Source of the DNA: an uncultured Opitutia bacterium
Lineage (GTDB): Bacteria > Verrucomicrobiota > Verrucomicrobiia > Opitutales > Opitutaceae
Reading direction: 5' to 3'
Assembly: GCA_903902745.1 (NCBI GenBank)
Contig: CAIUWA010000048.1
Coordinates: 62,001-126,000, forward strand
DNA length: 64,000 nt
In this document: piece after piece, positions 10,658 through 19,139 of the stretch
Position numbering within the stretch: position 1 is the first letter of the stretch
Layout: every line of letters begins with the position of its first letter
Notes under the pieces: model-generated
What the model was told of the DNA's origin: nothing
The model's database searches: none
Seen by the model: the letters and a program-made list of their open reading frames with translations, nothing else
Program-made: the position numbers and the translations under genes

Positions 10658-13057
10658 ATGTCATTTGCGGCGCTTACCTTCTCCGGGTGGAACTGGCTCT
10701 GGCCCGCGACCGGCTTCCTGGCGGTGTGCGCGGTCATCCTTGTTTGGAGCTACCGGACCTCGCCGGGTGGTAGGGTGCGCTGGGTCTGCCTCGGCCTGAA
10801 GGTCGCGGGCCTCACCGCCCTCGCACTCTGCCTGCTGGAGCCACTCTGGTTCGGCCAGCGCGCGCGTCGTGGGGCCAACCTGTTCGCAGTCGTCGCGGAC
10901 AACAGCCAGGGCATGCAGATCAAGGACGCGGGCGACACGCATTCGCGCGGTGAAGCCCTGCAAAAACTGGTCGATCCGGCGCAGGCGGACTGGATGGCGA
11001 CTCTCGGCGACACTTTCGACCTGCGGCGCTATATCTTCGACACCCGTCTGCAAACGACGACGGATTTCCATGAACTGGTCTTCGATGGCCGCTCCACCGC
11101 CATCGGCGCCGCCTTGCATACCTTGGCGGAACGCTTTCAGGGCCGCCCGCTGGCGGGTGTCATCCTGCTGACCGATGGCAATGCCACGGATCTCCACGAG
11201 CCGCTGCCGGACCTGTCCAAGCTGCCGCCGATCTATCCGGTGGTCATTGGACGCCGCGATCCGGTGCGGGATGTTTCCATTCAGCAGGTGGCGGTGAGCC
11301 AGACGGCGTTCGAGGATGCGCCCGTTTCCATCCAGGCCGATGTCATTGCCACCGGCTACCGCGGCCAGCCCATTGGGGCGCGCCTGATTGACCGGACCGG
11401 CAAGGTCATCCAGGAGCAGACCCTCGAAGGCCGGGGGGAAGGGGACAATCTGGCATTTCGCTTCCAGTTGAAGCCCGAACAGAAAGGGCTCTCGTTTTAT
11501 CAGGTGAAGGTCGCGCCGCGCGAAGCGCCCGCGCCCCAGCCAACCACGCCAAACGCGCCGGCCGCCGCCGACAGCACCGGGGAGGCCACCCTGGCCAATA
11601 ACGACCGCGTGCTCGTCGTGAACCGCGGCGAGGGGCCTTATCGCATCCTGTACGTGGCGGGCCGGCCCAACTGGGAGTACAAGTTCCTCAACCGCGCGGT
11701 GCAGGAGGACAAGGAGATCGACCTCGTCGGCCTGATTCGCGTCGCCAAGCGGGAACCCAAGTTTGATTTCCGCGGTCGCGTGGGCGAGACGAGCAATCCC
11801 CTTTTTCGTGGCTTCGGCGACCAGACCCCGGAAGAGGTGCAGCGTTATGACCAGCCGGTCCTGATCCGCCTCAACACCAAGGATGAGGTCGAGCTGCGCA
11901 ACGGGTTTCCCCGCGTGCCCGAGGATCTTTATGGCTATAACGCCGTCATCCTGGATGACTTGGAGGCGGAGTTTTTCGCCCCCGAGCAGGCGCTCCTGCT
12001 GCAGAAGTTCGTGTCGGAGCGCGGCGGCGGTTTCCTGATGCTCGGCGGCATGGAGTCCTTCCAGGAGGGCAAATACGCGCGCACGCCGGTCGGCGACATG
12101 CTGCCGGTATATCTGGACCAGCCGCGGGAAATGCCGCCGCCCGCGGTCGAGCCGCGACTTGAGCTGACGCGCGAGGGCTGGCTGCAGCCGTGGGCCCGCT
12201 TGCGGGACAATGAATCCGACGAGAAGGCGCGCCGCGAGGCGATGCCTGGTGTTGGAGTGATCAACCGGGTCCGGGGCGTGAAGCCCGGTGCCAGCGTGAT
12301 CGCCACCCTCCGCGATCCCAACGGCGGCGAAATCCCCGCGCTGGCCGCGCAGCGTTTTGGCCGCGGCCGCACGGCGGCCCTGATGGTCGGCGATGTCTGG
12401 CACTGGGGCTTTCAAAATCCCGACACTCACTCGGACATGGACAAGGCTTGGCGCCAGATGATGCGCTGGCTCGTGGCCGACGTGCCGAAGCGCGTGGAAC
12501 TCGCGGTCGAGCCGCAGGCCGAGGAAGCCAACAATGCGGTGCTGCTGCAGGTGCGTGTGCGTGACGAAAAATACCAGCCGCTGGATGACGCCGCAGTAAC
12601 CATTGAGGTCCAGCCGGTGCTGTTCGAGGGCACTGCGGGCGCCCTCGGAAATCCCATCCGCCTGCAGGCCGAGCCGGCGTTGAGCGAGGCCGGACTTTAT
12701 CAGGCCACCTACATTCCCCGCCTGACCGGAGGCTACAAGGCCACGGCCGTGGTGACCAACACCGTGGGGGCGGAAGTCGGGCGCGCCGAGGCCGGCTGGA
12801 GCGTGGACCTGGCCGGCGAGGAATTCCGCTCGCTGACTCCGAACGTCGCGCTTCTGGAGGCCATCGCGCGCAAGACCGGCGGCGAGGTGGTCGCCGCCGC
12901 CGATTTGAGTTCGTTCGCGCGCAAACTGCCGAGCTTCAAGGCTCCGGTCATGGAAACCTGGTCGTATCCCTTGTGGCACACGCCCCTCATGTTTATCTTT
13001 GCCCTGGCCTGCCTGCTCTCCGAATGGGGCCTGCGACGCCTGAAAGGCATGCCATGA
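10658..13057 (+). CDS. vWA / glutamine amidotransferase-like membrane protein
   Basis: A 799-residue protein with two N-terminal helices (about 8-28 and 40-60), a vWA-like domain, a class I glutamine amidotransferase-like region (about 330-600, with GPYRILYVAGRPNWEYKF and ERGGGFLMLGGMESFQEG), an Ig-like region and a C-terminal helix. The vWA MIDAS is altered: DNSQG in place of DxSxS. A GTG at 10655 directly precedes the ATG at 10658; I prefer the ATG. This domain order is typical of the last large gene of MoxR/DUF4159 loci. It overlaps the next start by 4 bp. Likely an inner-membrane protein with a large periplasmic part; function unknown. Confidence 0.85.
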   Translation: MSFAALTFSGWNWLWPATGFLAVCAVILVWSYRTSPGGRVRWVCLGLKVAGLTALALCLLEPLWFGQRARRGANLFAVVADNSQGMQIKDAGDTHSRGEALQKLVDPAQADWMATLGDTFDLRRYIFDTRLQTTTDFHELVFDGRSTAIGAALHTLAERFQGRPLAGVILLTDGNATDLHEPLPDLSKLPPIYPVVIGRRDPVRDVSIQQVAVSQTAFEDAPVSIQADVIATGYRGQPIGARLIDRTGKVIQEQTLEGRGEGDNLAFRFQLKPEQKGLSFYQVKVAPREAPAPQPTTPNAPAAADSTGEATLANNDRVLVVNRGEGPYRILYVAGRPNWEYKFLNRAVQEDKEIDLVGLIRVAKREPKFDFRGRVGETSNPLFRGFGDQTPEEVQRYDQPVLIRLNTKDEVELRNGFPRVPEDLYGYNAVILDDLEAEFFAPEQALLLQKFVSERGGGFLMLGGMESFQEGKYARTPVGDMLPVYLDQPREMPPPAVEPRLELTREGWLQPWARLRDNESDEKARREAMPGVGVINRVRGVKPGASVIATLRDPNGGEIPALAAQRFGRGRTAALMVGDVWHWGFQNPDTHSDMDKAWRQMMRWLVADVPKRVELAVEPQAEEANNAVLLQVRVRDEKYQPLDDAAVTIEVQPVLFEGTAGALGNPIRLQAEPALSEAGLYQATYIPRLTGGYKATAVVTNTVGAEVGRAEAGWSVDLAGEEFRSLTPNVALLEAIARKTGGEVVAAADLSSFARKLPSFKAPVMETWSYPLWHTPLMFIFALACLLSEWGLRRLKGMP

Positions 13058-14049
13058 GAACCTGGATGGCCAGTCTGATCCTGTTGGCGGTGCCGGCCTT
13101 CGCCGAGACTGCGCCAATGGCCATGCCGATGCCGGCCGCGACCAGCGATGGCACGACGGTGATCGTGGTCGTGGGTGCCCCGGGCGAGGAGGAATACGGC
13201 ACGGTGTTCACGGAGGAAACCGGGCGTTGGGAAAAAGTGGTTGCCCAAGCGGGAGCCAAATTGCGCACGATCGGACTCACGGCTGCCGGAACCGGAGCCA
13301 CGAGCGATTTCAACCTGCTCAAGCAGGCCATCGAGGCCGAGCCCACGGAGGGTCGGGGTGAGCTCTGGCTCGTGTTCATCGGCCACGGCACCTTCGACGG
13401 CAAGGAGGCCAAGTTCAATTTGCGCGGGCCGGATCTGGCCGCGACGGAACTCGCGCTCTGGCTCCAGCCGTTTCACCGGCCGCTCGCTGTCATTGACACA
13501 TCATCGGCCAGCGCGCCCTTCCTGAACAAGCTCGCTGGTGCCAACCGCGTGGTGATCACGGCGACCCGCAGCGGTTTTGAACAGAATTATGCCCGCTTCG
13601 GGCGTTACCTGTCCGAGGCGATCAGCGATCCGCAGGGCGACATCGACAAGGACGGGGAAACCTCGCTGCTGGAGGCTTTCCTCAGCGCGTCAGCCCGGCT
13701 GACGGAATTCTACAAGACCGAGGGCCGACTGGCGACGGAGCATCCGCTACTCGACGACAACGGTGACGGCTTGGGCACGCCGCCGGACTGGTTCCGGGGT
13801 GTCCGGGCCATCAAGAAGGCGGCGAACGGCGCCACGGCGGACGGCCTGCGGGCCCAACAGTTCGTGCTCGTCCGCAGTGCCGCGGAACAGAAACTTTCCC
13901 CGGCGGTGCGCGCGCAGCGCGACGAGCTGGAACTGGCGCTGGGCAAACTGCGCGATTCGAAGGCCAAGCTGGCGGAGGATGAATATTACCGCCGGCTGGA
14001 AGCGCTGCTGCTGGAACTGGCCAAGCTCTACGAAACTCCCGCCAGTTGA
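13054..14049 (+). CDS. Caspase-fold protein with serine at the catalytic Cys position, exported
   Basis: A 331-residue protein with a signal peptide (MRTWMASLILLAVPAFA). It shows the clan CD outline: ELWLVFIGHGTFDG carries the Gly-His-Gly dyad motif (residues 110-112), and about 35 residues later LAVIDTSSASAPF occupies the place of the usual D-A-C-x-S-G. The Cys position is Ser150, so thiol catalysis is not expected. It then has an EF-hand-like DIDKDGETSLLEAF (Asp196, 198, 200) and a second LLDDNGDGLG, and ends in a helical, Leu-rich tail. ATG at 13054 overlaps the previous stop by 4 bp. Last gene of the MoxR operon. Either a pseudoenzyme or a serine variant; unproven. Confidence 0.75.
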   Translation: MRTWMASLILLAVPAFAETAPMAMPMPAATSDGTTVIVVVGAPGEEEYGTVFTEETGRWEKVVAQAGAKLRTIGLTAAGTGATSDFNLLKQAIEAEPTEGRGELWLVFIGHGTFDGKEAKFNLRGPDLAATELALWLQPFHRPLAVIDTSSASAPFLNKLAGANRVVITATRSGFEQNYARFGRYLSEAISDPQGDIDKDGETSLLEAFLSASARLTEFYKTEGRLATEHPLLDDNGDGLGTPPDWFRGVRAIKKAANGATADGLRAQQFVLVRSAAEQKLSPAVRAQRDELELALGKLRDSKAKLAEDEYYRRLEALLLELAKLYETPAS

Positions 14050-14066
14050 AGACGTTCGTCCAACCA

Positions 14067-14189
14067 TTTTTTGCCACGAAAAGGCACAAAAAATCTATGG
14101 CTGCGGCACGAATCGCTATTGCGCCTATAGGCGCGCGGAGGATTCAAGCCGGAGCCTTGGAATTTTTTAGGCCTTTTCGTGGCAAAAAA
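14067..14189. repeat. MITE/REP-like inverted repeat, 18-bp perfect arms
   Basis: The left arm TTTTTTGCCACGAAAAGG (14,067-14,084) is exactly complementary to the right arm CCTTTTCGTGGCAAAAAA (14,172-14,189). Similarity continues inward (CACAAAAAAT against ATTTTTTAGG), giving about 28-nt imperfect arms around an 87-nt centre. It fills the gap between two genes and keeps a frame open upstream of the next gene, which would otherwise suggest a false N-terminal extension. No transposase and no clear target duplication were seen. Confidence 0.75.
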
Positions 14190-14192
14190 TCC

Positions 14193-14981
14193 GTGGTTTG
14201 GGATTGGCCGGGACTTCGGCGAACCGCCCTCGCTCTGACGGTGCTGATGGCTGCCGGGCGGGTGGCGGCGCAGGTCACGGAAAGCCCCATGACCGTGGCC
14301 CCGGGCCACTTTCTACTGAAGGTGGATGCGGTGAGCCTCAAGTTCGAGGACCAGGCGTCGGTGCCCGTTGGCACCCGTTATTCCGCGGTGGGCGTGGGTG
14401 CGACTTTCCTGACCACCGGCCTGTCGGAGCATGTGGATCTGCAGGTTGGGCTGGAATTGTTTTTGCGCGCCCGGCTCAAGACCAGCGGCGGCACGACGTC
14501 GAATTCCGGCATCGGCGACCTCTACATCCGGCCGAAGTGGACGTTCTGGAGCGACGCCGGCCTGCAGTCCCTGGCGGCGGTGATGCCCTATGTGAAACTG
14601 CCGAGCAATTCCGGCGGGGTGGGCAATCATGCGGCCGAGGGTGGGGTTATTGTGCCCTGGTCGATGGCTCTCGATCGCGGCTATCGCGCCGGGGCGATGG
14701 CGGAGTGGGCGGTGGTGCGCAACGATGCGGACAACGGCTATGATTCGCGCTGGGGCGCGTCGATGGTGCTGCAGGGCGATTTGAATCCTTCGGTCGGATT
14801 ATATGCCGAAAGCACGCTGGCCCTTACTACCGCCGGTCTTTCGCGCACGGCGCTGACGGCGGGTGGCGGCCTCACGGTGGAGGCGACCCGGAACGTGCAG
14901 ATTGACCTCGAGTTTTCCGCCGGACTTACCCGCGGCGCCGCCGACTGGAACCCGGTTTTGCGAGTGCGCTGGCATTTTTGA
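14193..14981 (+). CDS. Outer-membrane transporter-like beta-barrel protein
   Basis: A 262-residue protein from the GTG at 14,193, which gives a signal peptide (WPGLRRTALALTVLMAAGRVAAQ) with a VAA-Q cleavage site. The rest is alternating short beta strands and it ends in RVRWHF, a C-terminal aromatic typical of outer-membrane barrels. Segments such as GIGDLYIRPKWTFW and GNHAAEGGVIVPWSMAL resemble the 'transporter' family related to phenol-degradation meta-pathway proteins (PF13557-like). The frame is open further upstream, but that part lies in the inverted repeat. Start codon uncertain (ATG 14,247 possible). Substrate unknown; same strand as the operon before it but separated by the repeat. 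Confidence 0.72.
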   Translation: MVWDWPGLRRTALALTVLMAAGRVAAQVTESPMTVAPGHFLLKVDAVSLKFEDQASVPVGTRYSAVGVGATFLTTGLSEHVDLQVGLELFLRARLKTSGGTTSNSGIGDLYIRPKWTFWSDAGLQSLAAVMPYVKLPSNSGGVGNHAAEGGVIVPWSMALDRGYRAGAMAEWAVVRNDADNGYDSRWGASMVLQGDLNPSVGLYAESTLALTTAGLSRTALTAGGGLTVEATRNVQIDLEFSAGLTRGAADWNPVLRVRWHF

Positions 14982-15182
14982 ACCCCGAGGCGGCTGAAAG
15001 ATCGGCTGCCGACCATAGCGGCAGAGCGAGATAAATTCTTCCGGGTGCATGATGCAGGAAGGCTGCTTGGGCTGATTGCCAGCGGTGGGCGCAGGCGGAG
15101 AAAATGGCCGTTGGGCGGTCGTCGCTGGTATTATTGGACCGGACGGCGCATGGCATATGGCCTGCTTAAGGGAGGCACCCTC

Positions 15183-17618
15183 ATGACCAAACCTATCCTC
15201 GCGCTCGCGGCCCTCTTGGCCTCGTCCCTGCAACTCGCCGCCCAAACCGCGGCTCCCGCCAAGACGAGCGACATGCCCACGGGCGAACCCATAAAAATGG
15301 ATGCGTTCGAAGTAAAGGACGTGCCGATCGCGCAGCAGATCCTGCCGACGGCGCGGCCGTTCAACTCCGTGTTCGGCACGGACGACAACATCGTCAGCGT
15401 GCCGCGCAATGTGACGATCATTTCCAGCCAGCAACTGCGGGACATCAGCATCGATAGCGTGCTTGATTTCTCGAAGCTCACTTCCAGCGCCTACACGACG
15501 ACCAACTTTGGCGCCCCCTCCAACCCGAGCATCCGCGGCCAAACGGCCGATTTGTTCATTAACGGCGTGCGGGGCCGCATCACCAGCAACGGCAACGGTC
15601 TCCCGCTCGACTTCAACTCGGTCGAGTCAGTCAACATCGTAAAGGGGCCTGCTACAGCCGTGCAGGGCACCTCGATGTACGTCGGCGGTTTCATCGATCT
15701 CATCACCAAGCGCCCGTATTTTGACGGTTTCAAGGGCTCGGTCAGCGCGACCATCGGCTCGTACTCGCAAAAGGAGTGGACGGTCGACGTGGGTGGCCCG
15801 ATTTCCCCGCAGACCGCCTACCGCTTCAGCTATTCAGGGCAGGACAGCAAGGGTTACTGGCACGACTACTACAACAAGAACCACTCCATTTACGGCGCGC
15901 TCACGTTCAAGCCCTCGCCCCAGTACGAGATATTCTTCAACACGACCGCGGCCTTCTACCGTTATACGGAAAACTGGGGTATCAATCGTCCGACTCAGGA
16001 CCTGATCGACAACGGCAACTACATGACCGGCATCAATAATAATCCGGCGCCGGATGCCTCGGGCAATTACTTCGACTCAACGGGAAAATTGATCGCGCTT
16101 TTCCCGATGAATCTCGGCACTCCCGCGGGTCCCGCGGCGCCGCAATCCGATGCCCAGAATTCAAAATGGGTGACCTCGGGTTACCCGGTCTCGAACCGCG
16201 TGGTCTTCGGGCCGACCGTGCAGATCGACCGGCACGCCCGTCTGCTCATGCCGGGCAATCATTCCACCGGCCGCGAGTTCAACTTTCAGGCAATCCAGAC
16301 TTACATCGGGAGCCCTGACTTCCGGGTCATCAACAATACCTTCTGGAGCTACACCGCGCGCAATACGCTGAGCACCTATTATTACTCGGAAATCATCGAT
16401 CCCTCCTGGTTCGCCGAGAACCGGACGGAATTCATCTTCAGCAAGCCGAAGTATTCGATCAACGCGGGGCTCGACCTGCGCTACCAGCGGACCAAGGCGT
16501 ACGATGATTACTTCTTCGAGCCGGCCAACGTGTGGGACATCACCAAAGACCTTACAGCGGTGAACGTGTACAACTCGGTCAACTTCCCCGCCTTCGTCAC
16601 CAGCCGGCCCGTTCCGGGCTGGCCGGGCCGCTATGCCACCGCGGGCATCATGAACGGTGATTCGAACGACAGCCACGGCACGACGATTGGGCCCTTTGCG
16701 CAGGCCACCTGGAAGTTCGGCGAGAAATTCGACTTTGTCACCGGGGCCCGGCTGGACCGCTTTACCGCCCATGTGCGTGAACCGCTGACAGTCCCGGCCT
16801 TCATCTGGCCGGTGGACCACGTCGAGCAGAGCATCACGGTGACGAATCCGAACTACAACGGCAGCCTGATTCTCAAGCCGACGACAACCTCCAGCGTTTA
16901 TCTGACCTACAACTACAGCAAGAACACGTCCGGCGCCGTCGGCAACGGCGGTGGCATCACGGGCTGGGCGAACAACCCGGCTGGCGACTTCCTTGGCTAC
17001 CTGCAGAAAGACAGCTTCACGCAGCCCAGCGAGCTGCTGGAACTCGGCACCAAATATGCCCTGATGAACAGCAAGGTGTTCCTGAACTTCGCGGTCTACG
17101 ACCAGAAGCGCACGTTCAAAAGCACCAGCAGCACGATCATCCAGAAATTCCACACCCGGGGATTTGAGGCCGAGCTCAACTACCAGCCGGACAAGCATTT
17201 TTACAGCACGTTGTCCTATTCGGCAATCGATGCGACCACGACGGCCGGCTTTCAGTCGGATGGCGGCGTGGGGGCATTCTACAATTCCAAGAGCGGGGAG
17301 GGACGGGTTTCCGGTCTGCCCAAGAGCCTCTTTAACGGCTTGGTCTCTTATGTGTTGGACAACGGTATCGGCTTCACCGCGAACGCCGTCGTCACCAGCC
17401 CGATCAACAACAACTTCGCCGGCACACTGGTCATTCCATGGCAGTATTCGATCGATGCGGGCATTTCCTACCACTCCAAGGCCTGGGAATACCGTTTGAA
17501 CATCTCCAATGTGACCAACGAGAAAAATTGGGCTCCTCCCAACGCGGTTTACGGCAACGCCTCCATTCTGGCGCTGCCGGGCACCCAGGGGCAGCTCACG
17601 GTCAAGTATAGTTTCTAA
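15183..17618 (+). CDS. TonB-dependent outer-membrane receptor
   Basis: An 811-residue receptor. The signal peptide is MTKPILALAALLASSLQLAAQ, and IKMDAFEV at residues 37-44 is a plausible TonB box. The plug domain follows (about 60-175; IRGQTADLFINGVRGRIT and VESVNIVKGPATAVQGTSMYVGG), then a long aromatic-rich barrel ending in QLTVKYSF. The ATG at 15,183 has GGAGG 8 nt upstream, which decides it over the longer frame open from 15,045. A strong terminator follows at 17,645. The substrate is not readable; the permease and deaminase genes downstream make purines an attractive guess, but siderophore-type receptors look similar. The 200 bp upstream show no riboswitch I can recognise. Confidence 0.93.
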   Translation: MTKPILALAALLASSLQLAAQTAAPAKTSDMPTGEPIKMDAFEVKDVPIAQQILPTARPFNSVFGTDDNIVSVPRNVTIISSQQLRDISIDSVLDFSKLTSSAYTTTNFGAPSNPSIRGQTADLFINGVRGRITSNGNGLPLDFNSVESVNIVKGPATAVQGTSMYVGGFIDLITKRPYFDGFKGSVSATIGSYSQKEWTVDVGGPISPQTAYRFSYSGQDSKGYWHDYYNKNHSIYGALTFKPSPQYEIFFNTTAAFYRYTENWGINRPTQDLIDNGNYMTGINNNPAPDASGNYFDSTGKLIALFPMNLGTPAGPAAPQSDAQNSKWVTSGYPVSNRVVFGPTVQIDRHARLLMPGNHSTGREFNFQAIQTYIGSPDFRVINNTFWSYTARNTLSTYYYSEIIDPSWFAENRTEFIFSKPKYSINAGLDLRYQRTKAYDDYFFEPANVWDITKDLTAVNVYNSVNFPAFVTSRPVPGWPGRYATAGIMNGDSNDSHGTTIGPFAQATWKFGEKFDFVTGARLDRFTAHVREPLTVPAFIWPVDHVEQSITVTNPNYNGSLILKPTTTSSVYLTYNYSKNTSGAVGNGGGITGWANNPAGDFLGYLQKDSFTQPSELLELGTKYALMNSKVFLNFAVYDQKRTFKSTSSTIIQKFHTRGFEAELNYQPDKHFYSTLSYSAIDATTTAGFQSDGGVGAFYNSKSGEGRVSGLPKSLFNGLVSYVLDNGIGFTANAVVTSPINNNFAGTLVIPWQYSIDAGISYHSKAWEYRLNISNVTNEKNWAPPNAVYGNASILALPGTQGQLTVKYSF

Positions 17619-17644
17619 GGCAAAGCCGGTCCGGCTTCAAGGGG

Positions 17645-17672
17645 GGCCGCCCGAAGTCGGGCGGCCTTTTTT
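17645..17672 (+). terminator. Rho-independent terminator after the TonB receptor
   Basis: A perfect 9-bp stem GGCCGCCCG / CGGGCGGCC closes an AAGT loop and is followed by six T residues. It lies 27 nt after the receptor stop, so the receptor is transcribed apart from the permease downstream. Confidence 0.92.
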
Positions 17673-17762
17673 ATAGCCCCATGCCTGGACGGCATGAGTC
17701 CGGCTAAGCTTTCTGTTGCGCAAGGAATCCCGACCTGTCGCATCTCCTGCCCGCTTATCCTC

Positions 17763-19097
17763 ATGGAAGTCCTGCCGCCTCCCATCACCGCCTCCTCCAC
17801 CACGGGCATTGTTTATGGCCTGGAGGATCGCATCCCACTGGGCACCGCCATCCTCGTCGGAGCCCAGCATGTTTCCGCCATGGTGGTCGGCACGATCACG
17901 CCGCCCCTCATCCTAGCGAGTGTGCTCAAGTTTTCGCAGGCCGACACCGCCTATCTCATCAGCGTTGCGCTGCTCGCCTCCGCACTCGGCACCTGGCTGC
18001 AGTGCCGCCGGCGCGGCCCCGTCGGATCGGGGTTGCTGAGTGTCACGGGCACCAGCTTCGCCTTTCTGCAGCCGCTGACGGTCGCCGGCCAGGCCGGTGG
18101 CCTCGCGTTGATGCTGGGCCTATCATGTGTCACGGCGCCGATTCTAATTGTGTTGGCGCCCTTTGTCTCGCGGTTGCGGAAGGTCTTCACGCCGCTGGTT
18201 TCGGGGGTGGTCGTGCTGCTCATCGGTGTTTCCCTCATTCCCACTGCGTTCTACGGCCTGGCGGCGCCGGTCCACCCAGGTTCACCACCGTGGCTCAGCC
18301 TGGTCATTGGCCTGGTGGTCATCGCGGTCATCGTCGGGGCGCAAGCCACGGGACGAGCGTGGGCGCGCATCGCGGGTGCGGCCTGTGGCGTGATCGTCGG
18401 TTGCATCGTCTGCGGCCTGGCCGGCGGCCTGCATGCGCCCGAGCCGGCGTCCGGCGCCTGGTTCACGCAACCGCGGCTGCTTCCGCATGGCTTTGCCTTC
18501 GATTGGAAATTTGTGCCGCCGTTCGCCTTCATCTATCTCGTGTCAATGCTTGAGGCGATGGGCGACATCACGGCCACCTCGCAACTTTCCGGGCTGGTCA
18601 CGACCGGACCGGAGCACTGGCGGAGGATTTCGGGCGGGGTGCTGGCCGATGGGCTCAACAGCACGGTCACCGCTCTCTTCGGCGGTTTCCCCAGCGCGAC
18701 CTATGCGCAGAACAACGGCGTCATCCAGATCACGGGCGTGGCCAGCCGGCGCGTGGGTTATGTCATGGCGGTCATGCTCGCCCTGCTGGGACTGTTCCCT
18801 GCCATCGGGCGCTGGGTAACAGTCATGCCGCCCTCCGTCCTTGGCGGGCTCGCGCTGATGATGTTTGGCCTCGTAGCGGTCGCGGGCGTGCGGCTCCTGA
18901 TCGGTGCCGGGCTGGGTCAACGCGAGGGCGTGATTGTGGCGCTCGCGCTGGGGGTCGGGCTCGGGCTGCCGACCCAGCCTGCGCTTCTCGGCAGCCTGCC
19001 GGGATTTCTGCAATCACTGCTGGAGTCAGGTATCTCGGCCGGCGGGCTGACGGCACTGATCCTGAATATTCTCTGGCCCGATCGAAGAGCCGGCTGA
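17763..19097 (+). CDS. NCS2/NAT xanthine-urate-uracil permease
   Basis: A 444-residue inner-membrane symporter of the nucleobase-ascorbate family with about 12-14 hydrophobic segments. Diagnostic motifs are GLEDRIPL near the start, ILVGAQHVSAMVVG in TM1, and QNNGVIQITG at about residues 316-325, which fits the family signature (Q/E/P)NxGxxxxT(R/K/G); a Gln at its first position favours xanthine or urate over uracil in characterised members. ATG 17,763 leaves the usual short tail before the first helix; ATG 17,694 is an alternative adding 23 residues. The 8-oxoguanine deaminase gene starts 42 bp downstream, probably co-transcribed. Imports purine bases by proton symport. Confidence 0.88.
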   Translation: MEVLPPPITASSTTGIVYGLEDRIPLGTAILVGAQHVSAMVVGTITPPLILASVLKFSQADTAYLISVALLASALGTWLQCRRRGPVGSGLLSVTGTSFAFLQPLTVAGQAGGLALMLGLSCVTAPILIVLAPFVSRLRKVFTPLVSGVVVLLIGVSLIPTAFYGLAAPVHPGSPPWLSLVIGLVVIAVIVGAQATGRAWARIAGAACGVIVGCIVCGLAGGLHAPEPASGAWFTQPRLLPHGFAFDWKFVPPFAFIYLVSMLEAMGDITATSQLSGLVTTGPEHWRRISGGVLADGLNSTVTALFGGFPSATYAQNNGVIQITGVASRRVGYVMAVMLALLGLFPAIGRWVTVMPPSVLGGLALMMFGLVAVAGVRLLIGAGLGQREGVIVALALGVGLGLPTQPALLGSLPGFLQSLLESGISAGGLTALILNILWPDRRAG

Positions 19098-19139
19098 GCC
19101 CTTGCTCCCGCCGGGCCTCCGGCATTCGCTGCTGTCACC

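Noticed and set aside
10661-13117. An 818-codon open frame antisense to the vWA/amidotransferase-like gene
   Set aside because: It is His/Arg/Gly-rich with no recognisable domain, and mirrors a well-supported gene; long antisense frames are expected at this GC content.
14982-15182. A riboswitch upstream of the TonB receptor
   Set aside because: No cobalamin, purine or other conserved core was found; only the ribosome-binding site is evident.
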